This document shows, in pieces, positions 11,201 to 24,800 of a stretch of DNA of 64,000 bases. How positions within the stretch are numbered: the first letter of the stretch is position 1; each line of letters begins with the position of its first letter. Position numbers and translations under genes: made by a program. Origin of the DNA: Melieria omissa (Eukaryota; Arthropoda; Insecta; Diptera; Ulidiidae); NCBI GenBank assembly GCA_963971225.1, contig OZ020267.1, forward strand, positions 66,554,577-66,618,576, in the 5' to 3' direction. The notes below the pieces were generated by a model, which made no database searches, was not told where the DNA came from, and saw only the letters and a program-made list of their open reading frames with translations.

Positions 11201-14200
11201 CCTTTGGGCGTGAATGAGGTTATGCACAGTGTTTGTTACATTTGTGTATGTTGTTGTTGTTGTTGTGGCTGCTATTATAAACATCCATTGCGTAAATGTT
11301 TAGATGCATGTTGCGCAAGTGTTGCCATTGTTGTATTGGCCGTGTTTATGCTGCCGCCTGACGCCATTGCAGCTCAATGAACACTGCGCCAAAATGTGAC
11401 CATTGAATGCAGTCAAAGGAGTTCATTGCGCAGCAAAAATAAAGTGCGCTGTTTTTAATGCCAGCATTTTCGCTTTGTTGTTGTTGCAATGCAATTCAAT
11501 AATGGAGTAGTTGCATGTGGCTTGGCGTTTTTTTTTTCTTCGCGCCTGCTGGCACTTTTCTTTCATTCGGAAAATTTATGAAAAAATAGTAAAGTATGTT
11601 GTTTTATTCAGAATTATTTTGCATTTATTCCTTGTTTTTTTGTATTTTTTCTTATATACAAAGCAATGTTAACATTTCGAATCCTTCAATTTCGGTCATT
11701 GTATATCATTGCTGCTACACAACAACAACGCATTAGTTGTGTGAGAGTGTTTTTCCAAGCATTCGCAAAATTTGTTGTTTACGCATGAAAATTACGCAAA
11801 AATAGCACAATAAATGTATGGCGTTGCATAATTAGAGTGACCAGATCTTCTCTAATAAGACTAAGAAAGCAATAAGAGAGAGAAGAAGAAGGTTTTCAGT
11901 CGGTTTTTCCAGTCAGTCATTTTTTAATCTTAAACCATGTAATGGCCTTTAAATTTCAAAATCGTATTTCAATGTACATAAGAGTTTTAATAAGAAATTT
12001 TTTAATAAAAATTTCTCAATTTGGCTCACAATGAGTAAAATGGTCTCTCGACTTTCACAAATATTTGTATTTGTTTGAAATTTCTCTTTGTTAATTTGAA
12101 AACTATTATAAATTTTCTTTTAAATACTACTACATTTTTTGTAAACCTCAGAGAGTTTGAACCCGCAAAACCTACCTTGCATGCGCCACTGTATACAAAT
12201 AAGCTGAACGACTAGAAATATGTACTTACATTTCCTCCAAGCCATTCCACACTTTTACTTACATTCAACAGAATTCAGCAAACCTGGTCACTTTGCGCCT
12301 GCCATATGTTGCATGGGGCCGAAATGGAATTAGCACAAATTGCAATTGCGCATAACTTTGCCCTCTTTTCTTTCATATTCACTTTTCACGAATTCAACCT
12401 AACCGCATTTTTCTGCGAACATTTTCGCAGCCACAACTTTTCACCCGCGAATTCAGCAATGCCAATTCCACTGTTAATCAAATCGCCAAACAAAACGACT
12501 GCCTTCTAACTCTGCCTGCATGCACACGCAAAACCAACATATCGTGCGATCTCCTATAAATTACAATTACACCAATTACAACAACCATACAGCCAAATAA
12601 TGGCAACAACAAACGAGCCATAAACAATAAATAATGGCCGCACAGGCAAATCTGACGGCAGCGAATGCAATGCGCCTTGGCGAATTTGTTGCTATAGGCG
12701 CTCTAGTTGTTGTTGTTAATAATTTTTAATTTTTGCTACTTTGCCACATTTAAGTCGACGGCTTATTAGTGGCGAACAAATGGTGTGAACTGAACATGCA
12801 AATTATTTAACGTCATTCAGTCATTCGTTCGGTCATTTCAGGCATTTAGCATTGTGTTTTGTTGTTGGCTTTATGGTTGCGGCAATTATTGCCGCTCGAA
12901 TTGTTGCTATTGTTGTTGTTGGCACTGTTGTCGTTGACTAAGGTGGCAGCGGAGCGCCACTGGCCATTGTTGGAATTTTAAGTACGGCTTCGTAGTTTCG
13001 ACGCTGCTGTGGTTGTTGTTGGTGTTGTTGCTACTACCACGTTGTTGGCCAACAAAAGGCGATTGTCTAGCTAAGCTGCTTACGGAGCAGCGTGCAACAA
13101 TTGGCCGCTTGGCTGTTGCTATAGACGCGCAGCACAAGTGGTGTTCACTTTACTTTCCTCTCAGCCACTTTGCGCGAGACTGCCACTGTCTTGAAGCGCT
13201 TCTGGCCAGTTGTAGCACTTTTTCGGTAAGGCATATTTCGCCCGAGACAAAAGTAGGGCTATAAAAACTGACAAAGAGTGAAAAATGGTATTTTCCATGG
13301 CATCTGCTAACATCATGTATGCTTTTCACAGGGTTTCGAAGACTCACTTATGAATTTGTTGACTTCGAATATTATAATCGTTATACTTATTTTGAGTGAT
13401 ATCATTCAAAATAAGCTAAATTTCACATCATACATCGATTTGATGTTAACATGCGTCTGCTATAATAAGTATCAGGCGATTTGGCGATTTTGATGTCTTC
13501 TAAGACATTTCGATCCATATGTTCTCATTCAATTTGTCCCAGAAAGCACATCCTTCTTTCAATCAGAGACTCTTCAAACAATCATACACAGTCGTACGCG
13601 ACTGTCTCATCATCTTCGCCCTTTACAGTTAACGACCTCATCAAGGTTTAACAATTCTAAAGATCTCCTGAAGTTATTGTGCCCCCTTATCAATGCAGTG
13701 ATCCACCTAACTGCACCGCAAGTCATACAACTAATAACACAATAACACAGTCATACAACTAATAACACAAACATTTACAATACTGAAACACTTTATTACG
13801 CGATGCGCTACGCAACACGTCCAGCGGACCACTCGCTGCACTCAATAAAAGTGAAAACAATGACGAAATTATGCGTGCGTCCGCGCCATGGTCGGTCGCC
13901 CAGACTCTGGGTCGCGCGACGGTTGGAAAAGTGCCAATTCAGCAGACAGCAATTTGACCGACTGACTGCGCACTAAATAGTCGTGCAATGGCCAAACGAA
14001 CTCTGGCGAACGCTTTCCTTTTTGGCCATGAAATGCGCTTTTCAGCGTTCGAGAAATAATCAACAATATTCATGAGCGAATGTTGCACGCGCCCAATGCA
14101 AATGAGTTCTGGAAAATTGTGGCAGCAATTTATGTTAGCTATGCCTTGCCACAAGCGTGTCGACCTACTCTACATTTCCGATTGAGTTAATGACACGCGC

Positions 14201-14600
14201 CAAGACGAGCGAGAATTGCGCCTCACAGCGTCAGCAGGCGATTTACTTAAAGCAGGCTAAGCCCACAAATTAGCCTCGATATCTCATTAAACGGCAATAA
14301 CTACACCTAAATTACGGCAATGCGCAAAAACAACTCGGCACTCAGTCAATGCGCCCGACCAGCCGCCACTTTGCACACGCCAACTTGCCTGATCAATCTC
14401 ACTCGATGGTCGTCGCGCAATGAACGCGCATCCATCAGCTGCGACAGTGCGCTGCCGGTGAGCCAAGTGCATATAAACAGAAAAATCAACAACAACAACA
14501 ACCATCTAATTGCACTTGTACGTTTCATTAGCAGCGCCAGTCGACGTTGTTAGCCACCAATCAAGTCAACAACAGCAGCCACACATGCGTAAAAAATCCG
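8205..14600. other. Non-coding spacer with CAA/TTG microsatellites
   Basis: The stretch contains scattered CAA/TTG tracts (9400-9425, 9660-9695, 10585-10600, 11250-11270, 12705-12720, 12905-12930) and a 28-bp tandem repeat of catacaactaataacaca (13726-13766). Predicted frames are short and low in complexity. A short inverted pair agtgaccag (11836-11844) and ctggtcact (12284-12292) may mark a decayed element. Confidence 0.55.
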
Positions 14601-17600
14601 CTTAAGCCGCATTCGAAACTCTGACCAGACGCCAATCTGGTTGCTGGCTGCAGTGGCGAGTGCCCGTTGCGCGCCGCAAGCGTTGCACTGTGCTGCCGCC
14701 GCGTGTTAAATTGCAAAATTTAAGTCTGACCTTAACTGTTTTTGGCTGCCGGCAGGCGCGACTTGAGCGGCGCCTTTGCGAAGAATCCCATGGAGAATTC
14801 TGTGCGCTATGTGGGCGCTCGTCTATGGACACGTTCAAGTTTCTGTTAATTAAGTGCAACAATGTCCGCTTGGTGAGCCATACAGCCGCTTGTCCGGCTA
14901 CTTGGGACAAGATCAATGCCAATGTTTTGCCAGCGTGCTGCTTTTTGCCGCACACTCGCCGGCCTCAGCTTGATTTATTTGAATTTAGACCTTGAGACAA
15001 GTGGCTGGTATGACTTGAAAGTCATAATCAACTGCCTATACGATAATAGATATGCTGATCTATAGTGACTTTTCAATTGAGTGAAAAAGTAATAAGAACT
15101 GAAGAAGTGATTAAAAGATAGAATGAGAGATTTAAGAGCGAGTGTGAAGAAGACAGAAGTAGCAAAAAGTTCGAAGTAGCACTAATTCAAACTATAGAAA
15201 CTCAAAACAAAAGAATTAATTATTAGAACAATAACAGTGAGATCACAGTGTGGTGATCGTTTCAACTGAGTATTCGACGTTTTGATCCAACTCCTCACTA
15301 AAAACCTATGTTAGCAGAAACAGAAAGAAAGATCTGTTTTCTACTCTGAACTAAAGAAAGCCCAGATTACAGAAAGGGATTACAGATTACTCCTCAACGC
15401 ACAATCTATTGGCTAGTCGTGTGTCTATTTGTTTGCTTAGTAACTGGAAGAATTCTGCTAGCAGTTGGGCATTCCTTAACCCTTTCCCCATAGTTGCTGA
15501 GAGCAACTTCACCTATTTGTCATCTTATTTTTATTCAAGTAGGACCCAACAAATTAATATTTTTAGAAGTGAATTCAAAGCAAATTACAAAAATTTTACT
15601 GTTATCCCCAAAATAATTTCCAATAATTGCAGCGGTATCAGGAAAAGTTTGTGTTCTAATTGAAGTCTACGAATTGGGCGCGTTTGATCAAAACCCTGTT
15701 TCTTTAATAAGGTTAAATAAAATCAAAAAGTCATAATTTTGTATTTTTCCATAAACATTAAATAATTTTTCTGTAATTAAAAAATATTGATAAAAAATTT
15801 ATTTAACCCGTTTTAAGCTAAAATTGTTCAAAAGTAAACTAGCTTTCGAACCTTAAGAAAGAGGCGTGGCAACTTCAAATGTTGTGTGCATACTTGTTAT
15901 GCAAATGTTTATTGATTTAAATACCAAAAAATAATATCGAGACACAGGGTTACACTCAGGGTCGAAAGAGTTAATAGACTAATTTTAGTTTACTTATGAC
16001 AGGCTTTATTTGCTTGTCAAAAGAAGTCCAAATATTTTTTTAAAAGTCATTGAAAGAAACTGAAAGCATTCAAATCTCTAGTGGAAAGTATGTTTTACTT
16101 ATTTTTTGTTTAATTTTCGGTGCCTAATTAACCCATAAGAAATTAAGAAAATGTATGAAAAACTAGTAGGCACACAACTTTTTTTATGGTTTTCTAAATA
16201 CTCTGTTTGTGCAATTTCCCTTACTGATTCTTTAGCCGATAATCCAGTTACATTAATCTAAATAAAAATAAAGCACATGAAACAACTTAATGCTGCTTGC
16301 CACCCATTCAACTCTCTATGATTGACAGTATTAAATGACAGATCGTACAGCCAAGATCTACAAAGACCAAATTGTGCCCCTTAAATGTTTCGCCAGTTTC
16401 GCAGAAGCATTAAAACCTTCATCACATTGCAGCTCAAGTCCAACAACACAACTCAAATTGTTGACAGCTTACGCATTACGCACAAACTTTTGAATGTAAG
16501 ATTTACACAGATTTCCCAAGAAAGCGCCAGCATAACAAATTCATATGGCACGACATTTTGACAGTAATAAAACCTAAAAGCTTCAAATTGCGCTGCCACA
16601 CGAGATGAAAGGTGCGCGCAATTCAGCGCCAGATCAACTTGGGATAATATTGCAAAGCAACGACAACGATACTCTAGCAGCCACAACACTGACAGCGGTC
16701 GACAGCCGGTCAAAATGCCTGTCTGCGTTCAAGCGGCGACCATTAGCACTTAGACACGTCAGCGCCGTCGACCCCGGCAAATAGAGTAGGAATTAAAAAA
16801 GACGAAGCGACAAGACTCATTTGCAGCTTCGTTTGAGTTTTTATATTTACTTTTATAATTTGCATCGTTTGCCTGCAACACTTGGGTAGGTACGGTACTC
16901 CAACAACTCCAACAAATGTCAAACTGACAGCGCCAAATGTTAACTGGCAAATATTTCAAGTGTTCATGCCGCTAACGTTTATGACCGCAGCCCGTTGGCC
17001 ATGTCGCATATGTCGACGACGACAGTGATGCCATCACGGCCCAGTCTTGTCTAGCGGTTGCGGCCCACACGTACGTGTTGCTGCGGCGCACCAGTGCTGG
17101 CAAATTGTCGCACTCGCACACATACACACGCGTGCGTGTGGCAGCCAAATGAGCATAACAGCGCAAGGAGAAAGGTTAAACGGCGAAAATATGTTAAATA
17201 CTTGCAAAGTCAAGCGGTTATTATAAGAATATCTCATTGGCTTTATGGCAGAACGTGCTAACGTGGCAAAAGGGAATAAAAAGAACGTTGCTAATAATTG
17301 CGGCGACTTTTACACTGTGGAAAATGCTGTCAAGGGAAACCTGAACCTAGTTTGATATTAGAGAGAATTCATGTATGGAAAAACTTTAAAACGAAAAAAG
17401 AAAATAAAAAGCAGTTCAAGTGAACAAAAATGACTTAAGTAAAAGCTAAAATATATATTTTTCACTTAAGAAAAAATCAAACTCGCTTTTCTGCGAGTGT
17501 ACTTAAGAACCCATTAGCATTGTGATGCACAGGATATGGTTGATCGTATAACTAGAAACCCACTTGCAAGTTAATTTGCATGCAAATCGCTTTCAACCTC

Positions 17601-20600
17601 TGCTTTTGGCCAAAAAAAATGAGCAAATTGAAAATTATGCGCAACGTAAGAAAGTCACATGAAAACCAAAAACAACAACAAATAAATGACATAATTTAAA
17701 ATAAATGCCAACTGCAAAGATAGCTGAATGACTAAGAATTTCTATGAAGCTATTTAGGAATTTCCAAGTGAGTGCTGGTGGGTGGGCAGAATTGACTTGT
17801 GAATGGGATCGTCAGTGATTTTAAGTGAGTGAGAAATTTGTGTGAAAATATTTAACAGGGAGCAGCTAAAAAATGCAAAATACTATAAGAAAAAGACAAG
17901 AAGATAGGAAACTTTGAGTCACAATGATTTGAATTAGATGGAAAAGAGAAAATGGAAAATTTCATGAAATAAATGAATTATGTAAAACGGCGTATTTCTC
18001 ATCAAGTCAACAGCTGATGGACGGATTTCAAACAGGTTGTTCAGCACTTTTTATTTGTTCATTCTCTTCAAGCGAAAAGAAAATTGAAAACCATTTGAAA
18101 ACAAGCGATGTATTGAAAACCAATTGAAAACAAACGATTACGACAGTGGGCCAGCATTGCACAAACACATTCACAGCTGATTTTGAGGTAACATTTTAAA
18201 AGTGGAAAAACTGTAGCATATTTTTCGACTAAACAAATTTTCAAGCAAGTAGCAACTCACTTGTTAGTGGCGCGCTGGGCGCATGATTGACAGCGTAGCG
18301 AACAGGCCGCTGACAGTTGTGTATTTGGTAGCAGTGGCCGCATTGTATGCAGTTTAATTGGCTTTCAAATGTCTTAATTGCGCATAGTCAACAAAATGTC
18401 GACGCACTTTGAAGCCGAACAGAGGTGTATAGCGCAATCAGCTGTTTGTTGCAGCACCAACGGCTGCGTAGCGCCCCTCACAGTCGATGCGCTTCAATTG
18501 CTGCTCTGCGCCGACATTAGTGGGCAATCGAAAGCGCCATCTGAAGCGAGATTCACTTTTAATTTGGTATGCGGCTGTGGCCGTTCGGACCTTTGCATCT
18601 GTTGCCGCACGCTCATTTATCAAAGTAATTGATGACACTTTAGTGCGGTTGTGCAAAGATGAAATTAAAATCAACAAAATGCTTATCAGCAGCAAAAATC
18701 TAACATAATTACTCAAAACGCACACACACACACACACGCGTACAGAATGCAATTCCTGGCGGCATTTGGTTCTAGGCCCGTTGCCAGCTACGGTCAACGC
18801 CACATTCCAATGCTACAACGTTGTCGAATGTGAATGCAACACATCAACACGTAATTTATCTTGCACACCAACAGTCCAACTAGATTAATTCATGCGCGCA
18901 CCGAGCACTTCATCGCCGCCCGAGTTGTGATGGCAACGCGCCGCTGGTTAGTTGTGGTAAACTCATATTTGCCATTCATGGCCGCACAGTCATAAGTCAT
19001 GGCTGCTGGCGGCACACGCCCTTTGGGCAGTGCCCTACAACCTCCCCTCGGCTGCCGCGCAGCCCCTTTTCAGCAATTTTTCTACAACTTTTGCAAATTG
19101 TTGGCCATTTTTGCCGTTTCGCTGCGTCGAGTTTGCATTGCACCAACTGGCCACATTTTCTTCTAAGTGCAACATTGATTTATGCAGTTGACCGCCAGCC
19201 AGACACACACACACATGCGTGCCGCCTTTAGCTGCAGAATACTTGCAGCACACACTCTGTCCAGCCGCCCGACGGCGTCGAGTTAATGACCTTCCCATGT
19301 CCGCAGTCCGCAGTCTGTCGGCCGGTCGCATGGTCCAGCGTTTAGAAAATTTCATTAGGTACTTTTGCGTTAATTTGCATAATAAATGGAAATTTATTGT
19401 GACAACTGCAACAACTACAACTGTATACATGTGCGACATCGACATTTGTTGCATCATCACATGGGCCACCAGCAACAAGGAAGACAAGCCACATTCCATA
19501 TTTGTTGCGTTCAAATCAATTTCGCTCCATTTGCAGCAATCGTCGGCGTGCGTGCGCGCCGCCTGTCGATCAGTATCGATCATTAGCAGTCAGACAGTCG
19601 AACAGAGGGGCAATTGCACAATTGGCCAGGAATTTCTGAACTGCTAACACACTGCGCCATTGTGTCAATGTGCGAATGAACGCCGTTCACAGTTTGTCAA
19701 TTGCGGCATTCAAAAAGATGACTTTGCATGACTGCTTTTAAACTTGAAAGACCTTTCGGCGAACGCTGTTAGCGGCCATCAGCAGCCTGCAACATGCCTT
19801 CAGCAGCCTTCACTCTTCATCAACGGCTACTGCCGCCTTCCTCCCCCCACCAAGCAGCCCTGCATTGATCAATCAATATTGCTTGACAGCGTTGATTGAT
19901 CGAAAGTTTTCCTGCTTTTGCGCGCGCTGCCAACAAAAAAATAACCTCACTCAGTGGAAATGAAATGAAATGAAATTTCCATTTCTATGCCACGCACTGA
20001 GTGCAGCGTAACAGTTTCAGCTGCTCGCACAGACTCCAAGCGGCAGCCAAGTGATCGTGACACAAGTGCAAGATCAATAAATTGTTGCTGTTGCTCATTG
20101 CTGCTGCTGGTATTGTTATTGTTGTCATGCTTGTTGTTTACAAATTGTTTGATGTTGTTGTTGTTGTTTTTGTTTGCTGCTGCTGTCTCTGTTAACGCTC
20201 AATGTAAATAAACTGACTGCTGTCCATCAGTGGCGATAAAATCGCAACACACAACGAAACCGCAACCACTTGACGACTTGGCCGGTTTCACCGTTCGACT
20301 CGCCGGTGGCCGCACATTTCACAAGCCATACACACACACACACACACCCAGAAATGCTATACATACACGCATGTAAATACATTTCGCGAACTGGCATCGG
20401 CACTTTGGCGTTTATGCGGCGCCTTAATCTGTGTTAATTGTTTTACATTTTCTTTTATTTTTGTGCTTTTTTTGATTGCGTTTTTTTCGGTTTCTGTTGT
20501 CATTCATGAAAACTGATTTCTGCTGCTTATCGTTTGGTTGCATGTAATTACATTGTCAGCGATAAGCTTCAGAGATTTTCAATGTGCTGTGCATCTTGTT

Positions 20601-20640
20601 GCAGGTTTCTTTCAATATTTGCGGAAGGTCAGCAATTTGT
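14600..20640. other. Non-coding spacer with alternating GC-rich and AT-rich blocks
   Basis: GC-richer blocks (14600-15000, 16960-17170, 18240-18560, 18880-19330, 19740-20300) carry overlapping short frames on both strands but no recognisable protein. Between them lie AT-rich tracts. A 34-bp tandem pair (tgaaaaccatttgaaaacaa type) occurs at 18085-18138, and CA runs at 18721-18737 and 20330-20346. The sequence would fit a large intron or regulatory region, which is inference. Confidence 0.5.
18721..18737. repeat. CA dinucleotide microsatellite
   Basis: A short uninterrupted CA run. Similar runs occur near 19204, 20333 and 22353. Confidence 0.85.
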
Positions 20641-20649
20641 CGTTCATTG

Positions 20650-20920
20650 AAATGAGTTTGCCAGTTGTGACAGTGAACTGCAGATACTATATAGAATAAT
20701 CACTACCACTCAGTGTCTATAGCTCCTCTCGTGCATAATGCAGGATGCATAATGTAAGGTTAAGTCCTTCGTAATATAAGGAAATGAGTATGTCAGTTGT
20801 GACAGTCGGAGAAATAGAACTGCAGATACTACATCGAGTAATTGATACCTCTCAGTATCTATAGTTGTTCTCGTACTAGGACTCATAATGTTAGATTAAG
20901 TCCTTCATAATGTTAGGTGA
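20650..20920. repeat. Diverged tandem duplication, about 135-bp unit
   Basis: Unit 1 (20650-20783) and unit 2 (20784-20920) share, in order, gaaatgagt-tg-cagttgtgacag, gaactgcagatacta, ctcagt-tctatag, ctcgt and taagtccttc-taat. They differ at many positions, so the duplication is old. No open frame crosses it. It may be part of a dispersed family, but no third copy is evident in the window. Confidence 0.75.
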
Positions 20921-21197
20921 GAAAGCCCAAAGAAATGCCTCGTTACGAGATCACAATGGAATGGTCTTCCTCCTTCAATCCACTGGAAATCAAGATGATT
21001 CTAAAAGGAATCTTCATGATGTGTACAGTTGAAAGCTATGTTAGGCTGAAGTGGAACAAAGATCTTAGGAAAGAAAAATAAACGGTGCTGGTTTATATGT
21101 GACGATGTCTATGCCTGGCCAGAAGATGACTAAAATTTCTAAAATTCCTAAACTAAAAACTCAAAATTTCACTTCGATACTGTCATAACAGTAAAGT

Positions 21198-21840
21198 ATA
21201 TATCGCACACGCACTACAAAAGTGACACAACTAAAAATTTTTCATTTTCGGGTTTATGTGTTAATACTGTGCACAATGCATAAATCTACCAATCAGCAAA
21301 AGCTCAGTATATTTTGTTGTTGTCAACTGTTACAAAAATACAGTTAGGTCTCTTTTCATGTCAGAACTTTGTTGCTATTTGATTGCTGCAGCTCAATGCA
21401 AAAGAGTCCTAACTCAAATTGTGTCACTTTTGACGAAATAAATTGTTGTTAAAGTTAATCTTAAGCAAAATTCTGACAATTTTTGTATATATTTTTAATT
21501 ATTAAAATTAATTATGAATTTTCAAAATTTTTCTTTCAACTTTTTAACTGTCATTTATAATTCTTAAATTCAGAAACAGTGGCATAACTTGAAATAATTC
21601 GGTAATTATTGAATTAAAATATCATCAAAACAGTCACAACTCAAAATTTTGGATTTTCTAGTGTAAAATAAAAAAATAATCTTGTAACTTATCCTAAAGC
21701 ATAATCTGTAAGGATTTTCTACTGAACGGTCTATTCGTTATTTAAAAAAATGTTTATTTAGCTCAAAAACCGTTTTTTGCGTTTCCTGAAAAATCACAAA
21801 TTTTGAGTTGTGTCACTTTTGTTGTGCGTGTGCGATATAT
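21198..21840. mobile_element. Non-autonomous DNA transposon with 43-bp terminal inverted repeats
   Basis: The left end (21198-21240, atatatcgcacacgcac...) and the right end (21798-21840) are inverted copies matching at 41 of 43 positions. The core is TCGCACACGCAC-ACAAAAGTGACACAACT. TA repeats at both edges make a TA target duplication likely but blur the exact boundary. The 640-bp interior is AT-rich with no frame, and the word tgtgtcacttttg reappears internally at about 21419-21431, a possible subterminal transposase-binding site. The near identity of the ends suggests a fairly young copy. Superfamily is unproven; Tc1/mariner is the leading guess. Confidence 0.85.
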
Positions 21841-24800
21841 TCCTCATAGAGTATAGCATTTTCCAATTACGTATCAATCAAAACTTAGAGTAACAAAACC
21901 TAAAGCAATTTGTCTAACCTAACTTTTGTGTTAGTATCAGTCCGTCTGGCGTATTAGTCAATTGAATGAATATATCTTTCTTGCTATATACCAGTTTTGA
22001 GGTGATGTCAGTGACTATTAAATAGGCAGTTACGTTGTTCCTCTACAACTCTTCTCTCAGCGTAATTTAAACTTGACAATTAACTATTTGACTCTGGATT
22101 ATTTTTCAGCGCACTCTGCCATACCACCGCCATTTGATGTCCAAACGACGTGAATAAAAATAACTTGAAATAGTAGAACGTGCTAGAGCCGCATTTGATG
22201 TCCGCTGACAGCATCGATGACTTACCTACTTACCGTAGAACGTTGGCACTTCAACGGGAATATCGATATCGCATTAAAGTTTCCAGCCAAATGGGCGCAG
22301 CTTACTGTCAGGCCAACTTATGGCGAAGCGTCTGCAATGTCAACCCGATGCCGCACACACACACACATTAAGACGCGACCGCGGCCAGCAGCTGCTGCGC
22401 GTCGCCTGCTCTATGGGCCATTCCGATTTAATCTGATTTATAATTATTTGTAACGAAACTAAAAGCGCACATTCTGCACAAAAATAAATACGCTTAAAGT
22501 GATGAGTGTGCACTGATAATGAAAAACAACAACAACAACAAAAGCAACAAAGCACATGTGGTGCAGCATGTTGTTCGACAGGATAAATTAAGAAAAGGCC
22601 CGAGAAGAAGAACAACAACGAGTGGAAGATGACCGTGTGCTGAACGAACGGACAGACGGGCTTTTGGACAGACGGCTGCGTGTAAATTCAAACCAATTTA
22701 GAGTTGGTGTTAAAAACGAGATGCCGCTACACGACGCGACAAGCGTTAAGCGTTGCAGTCGATCGACCGAAATCGCGTCAAGTGCGGCACAACAATTTCG
22801 TTTCGAGCAACTTTTATTGACTTTATTGCGGCTGGAGTTTACTGATTTCGAACGAAATTGCGCTGCAGCGATTTATAGAAACAAATGGCAGCAATTGCTG
22901 CCGACGTTGACCCTTTGTGTAGCGAGTCGGTGCGCCACTGAGACCACCGACTGTGCGCTGGGCAGCCGCAGTAGGGGGTGGCGGCGGTGGTGGCGGCGGC
23001 GGTGGCGGCGGCAGTGGCATTTTAACAAATAAATAACTTGAAAAAAAGGAAAATAAATTGAAAAAGAAGAAGCAGCACAACATTTTTGATTGCTTGCCGC
23101 GTTCACAGTGGTGGGGCGCGCTGGCGGCGAAAAAATTAATGCCTGTCGAAGATATCGATTCCACCTACTTACCGACGTGACATGCGCCATGGTGCGCGTA
23201 CAAGGTTGAAGGGCGGCACTGACAGCCAATGAAAACCGTACGCTTGGAATGTCTGCGAAAGCGGCCGGACAGACGAATGCACCGACGAACGGACGCGTAA
23301 GCAGCAGTGGTAGGTATGCATAATTGCTGCTGTTGTCGCTGTGATTTCTTTTAGTTGTTGTTATTTTATACTACAACGGAATGCTCAGGTGCATGGCGGC
23401 GCTTGCCACCATTGCCGAGCGTTAATACGATAAATTGTTTTCGACTAATTTAAATGGATTGCATGACAGAACAGTGCGAGCACGCTACAGCTGGCAACAA
23501 AGCTGGCCGCCAGACAGCGCAGACAGCAGCACAGACAGCCGCCAGACGAAGGCGAGGCAAGCGAACGCAACGCGACGTGGCCAACAATGTGGAATGAAGC
23601 AAAGCAGAAGCGTAGCATAGATTGCCAGTTGAATGGATGAGCGTTGAACAAAGCTGAAAACACCAAAGGACACCAAACGCAACAGCAGCGCACGTCAACA
23701 GCGACAGACGTACGCAGCTTTGCCTGCATTAACGTAAAACAAGCAAAATTACGAAGTCGAGGCGTAGTCTGACAGCCCTCAGGCGAGCAAAACTTGTGGC
23801 CTAAAGTGCTCAATGAAAATGAAAGCAATGCGACTAGCAAAAACAAAACAACAACAATCAGCCTTCAACCGCAGGCGGCAATGCATAGTGTCGAACTGAT
23901 TAAAATTGATATATTGTAGGTGGGTCCGTACTTCATTAGCACCTTCGACAGGGCCGCAGACAAATCGCGCAACGGTTGCAATTTACGCTACCAACAGTAA
24001 TAACAACAAAAGCAAAGCAAAAAATGAAAATGAAAATGCGTTGTCTGGAATTGGTGCACGTAATTAAAGCCTGTTGCGCGGCCCAAATGATTTAGGCGCA
24101 TCTATTAAGGGCATCAAACGCATGAAGCTGGAGCCGATGAGATGCGAGGCAACGAGTTGTTGATTGTTGGCAATGGTTTCAGTTTATGCTGAATTTCAAG
24201 CGAGTTCATTCGGTAAAAAGGTGAAGAATTCGGTTCATTAAGCTTACACGAATGAGTTGATGCAACTTCCGCTGCTGGGCTCAAAATAGACCAAAAGAAG
24301 TGGGTGAAGTGCCCACTGGATGCATAAATAATACTCGCTAAAAAGCACAAAAATGAAAAGGAAACTGAAAAAGGGTGCAAACTGAAGCGCAAAATTGAAC
24401 CTAATTGTAGTGCCGAAACGCATGGATACTGATTGGAAACTCCATCTAAACATAACCTCAAAAAATTAGTACTTTTGTTTTCTATAAAAAAAAAGTTTGT
24501 TTCAACAGGTAATAAGAAAATTAAAGGCTCTGAAGCAAGAGCGTAAGATGAAAGAAAAAACCATTCTTAGCTGCGCTTTTCCTGTTTTGTTTATCACAAA
24601 CTTTTCGCGCGAGCTGTCAATTCAATATTCTTAAGTGCCCGCATCATTTTTCACAGTCCTATTCCACTGAATTCTATCATAAATTCACCACAAAATCTCT
24701 GCATCTCACATCCTGAAGCGTATTTTCCTCTCTATTATTCCTCTGCCTCGTTCCCACTTAGCCTCTTCATCTTTATTAGTCTCCTTCCGCTTTCCCCATT

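Noticed and set aside
15813..15974. TTAACCCGTTTT ... TCGAAAGAGTTAA as a family B-like MITE
   Set aside because: The inverted match is weak beyond TTAA and the interior shows no similarity to family B.
19035..19583. 182-codon minus-strand frame
   Set aside because: A plus-strand frame of 142 codons overlaps it; composition is low in complexity with CAA/CTG-type runs and no family resemblance.
22622..23032. 136-codon plus-strand frame ending in a tryptophan/arginine-rich tail
   Set aside because: The tail comes from a GGC/GGT microsatellite, the overlapping minus-strand frames are equally long, and no domain is visible.
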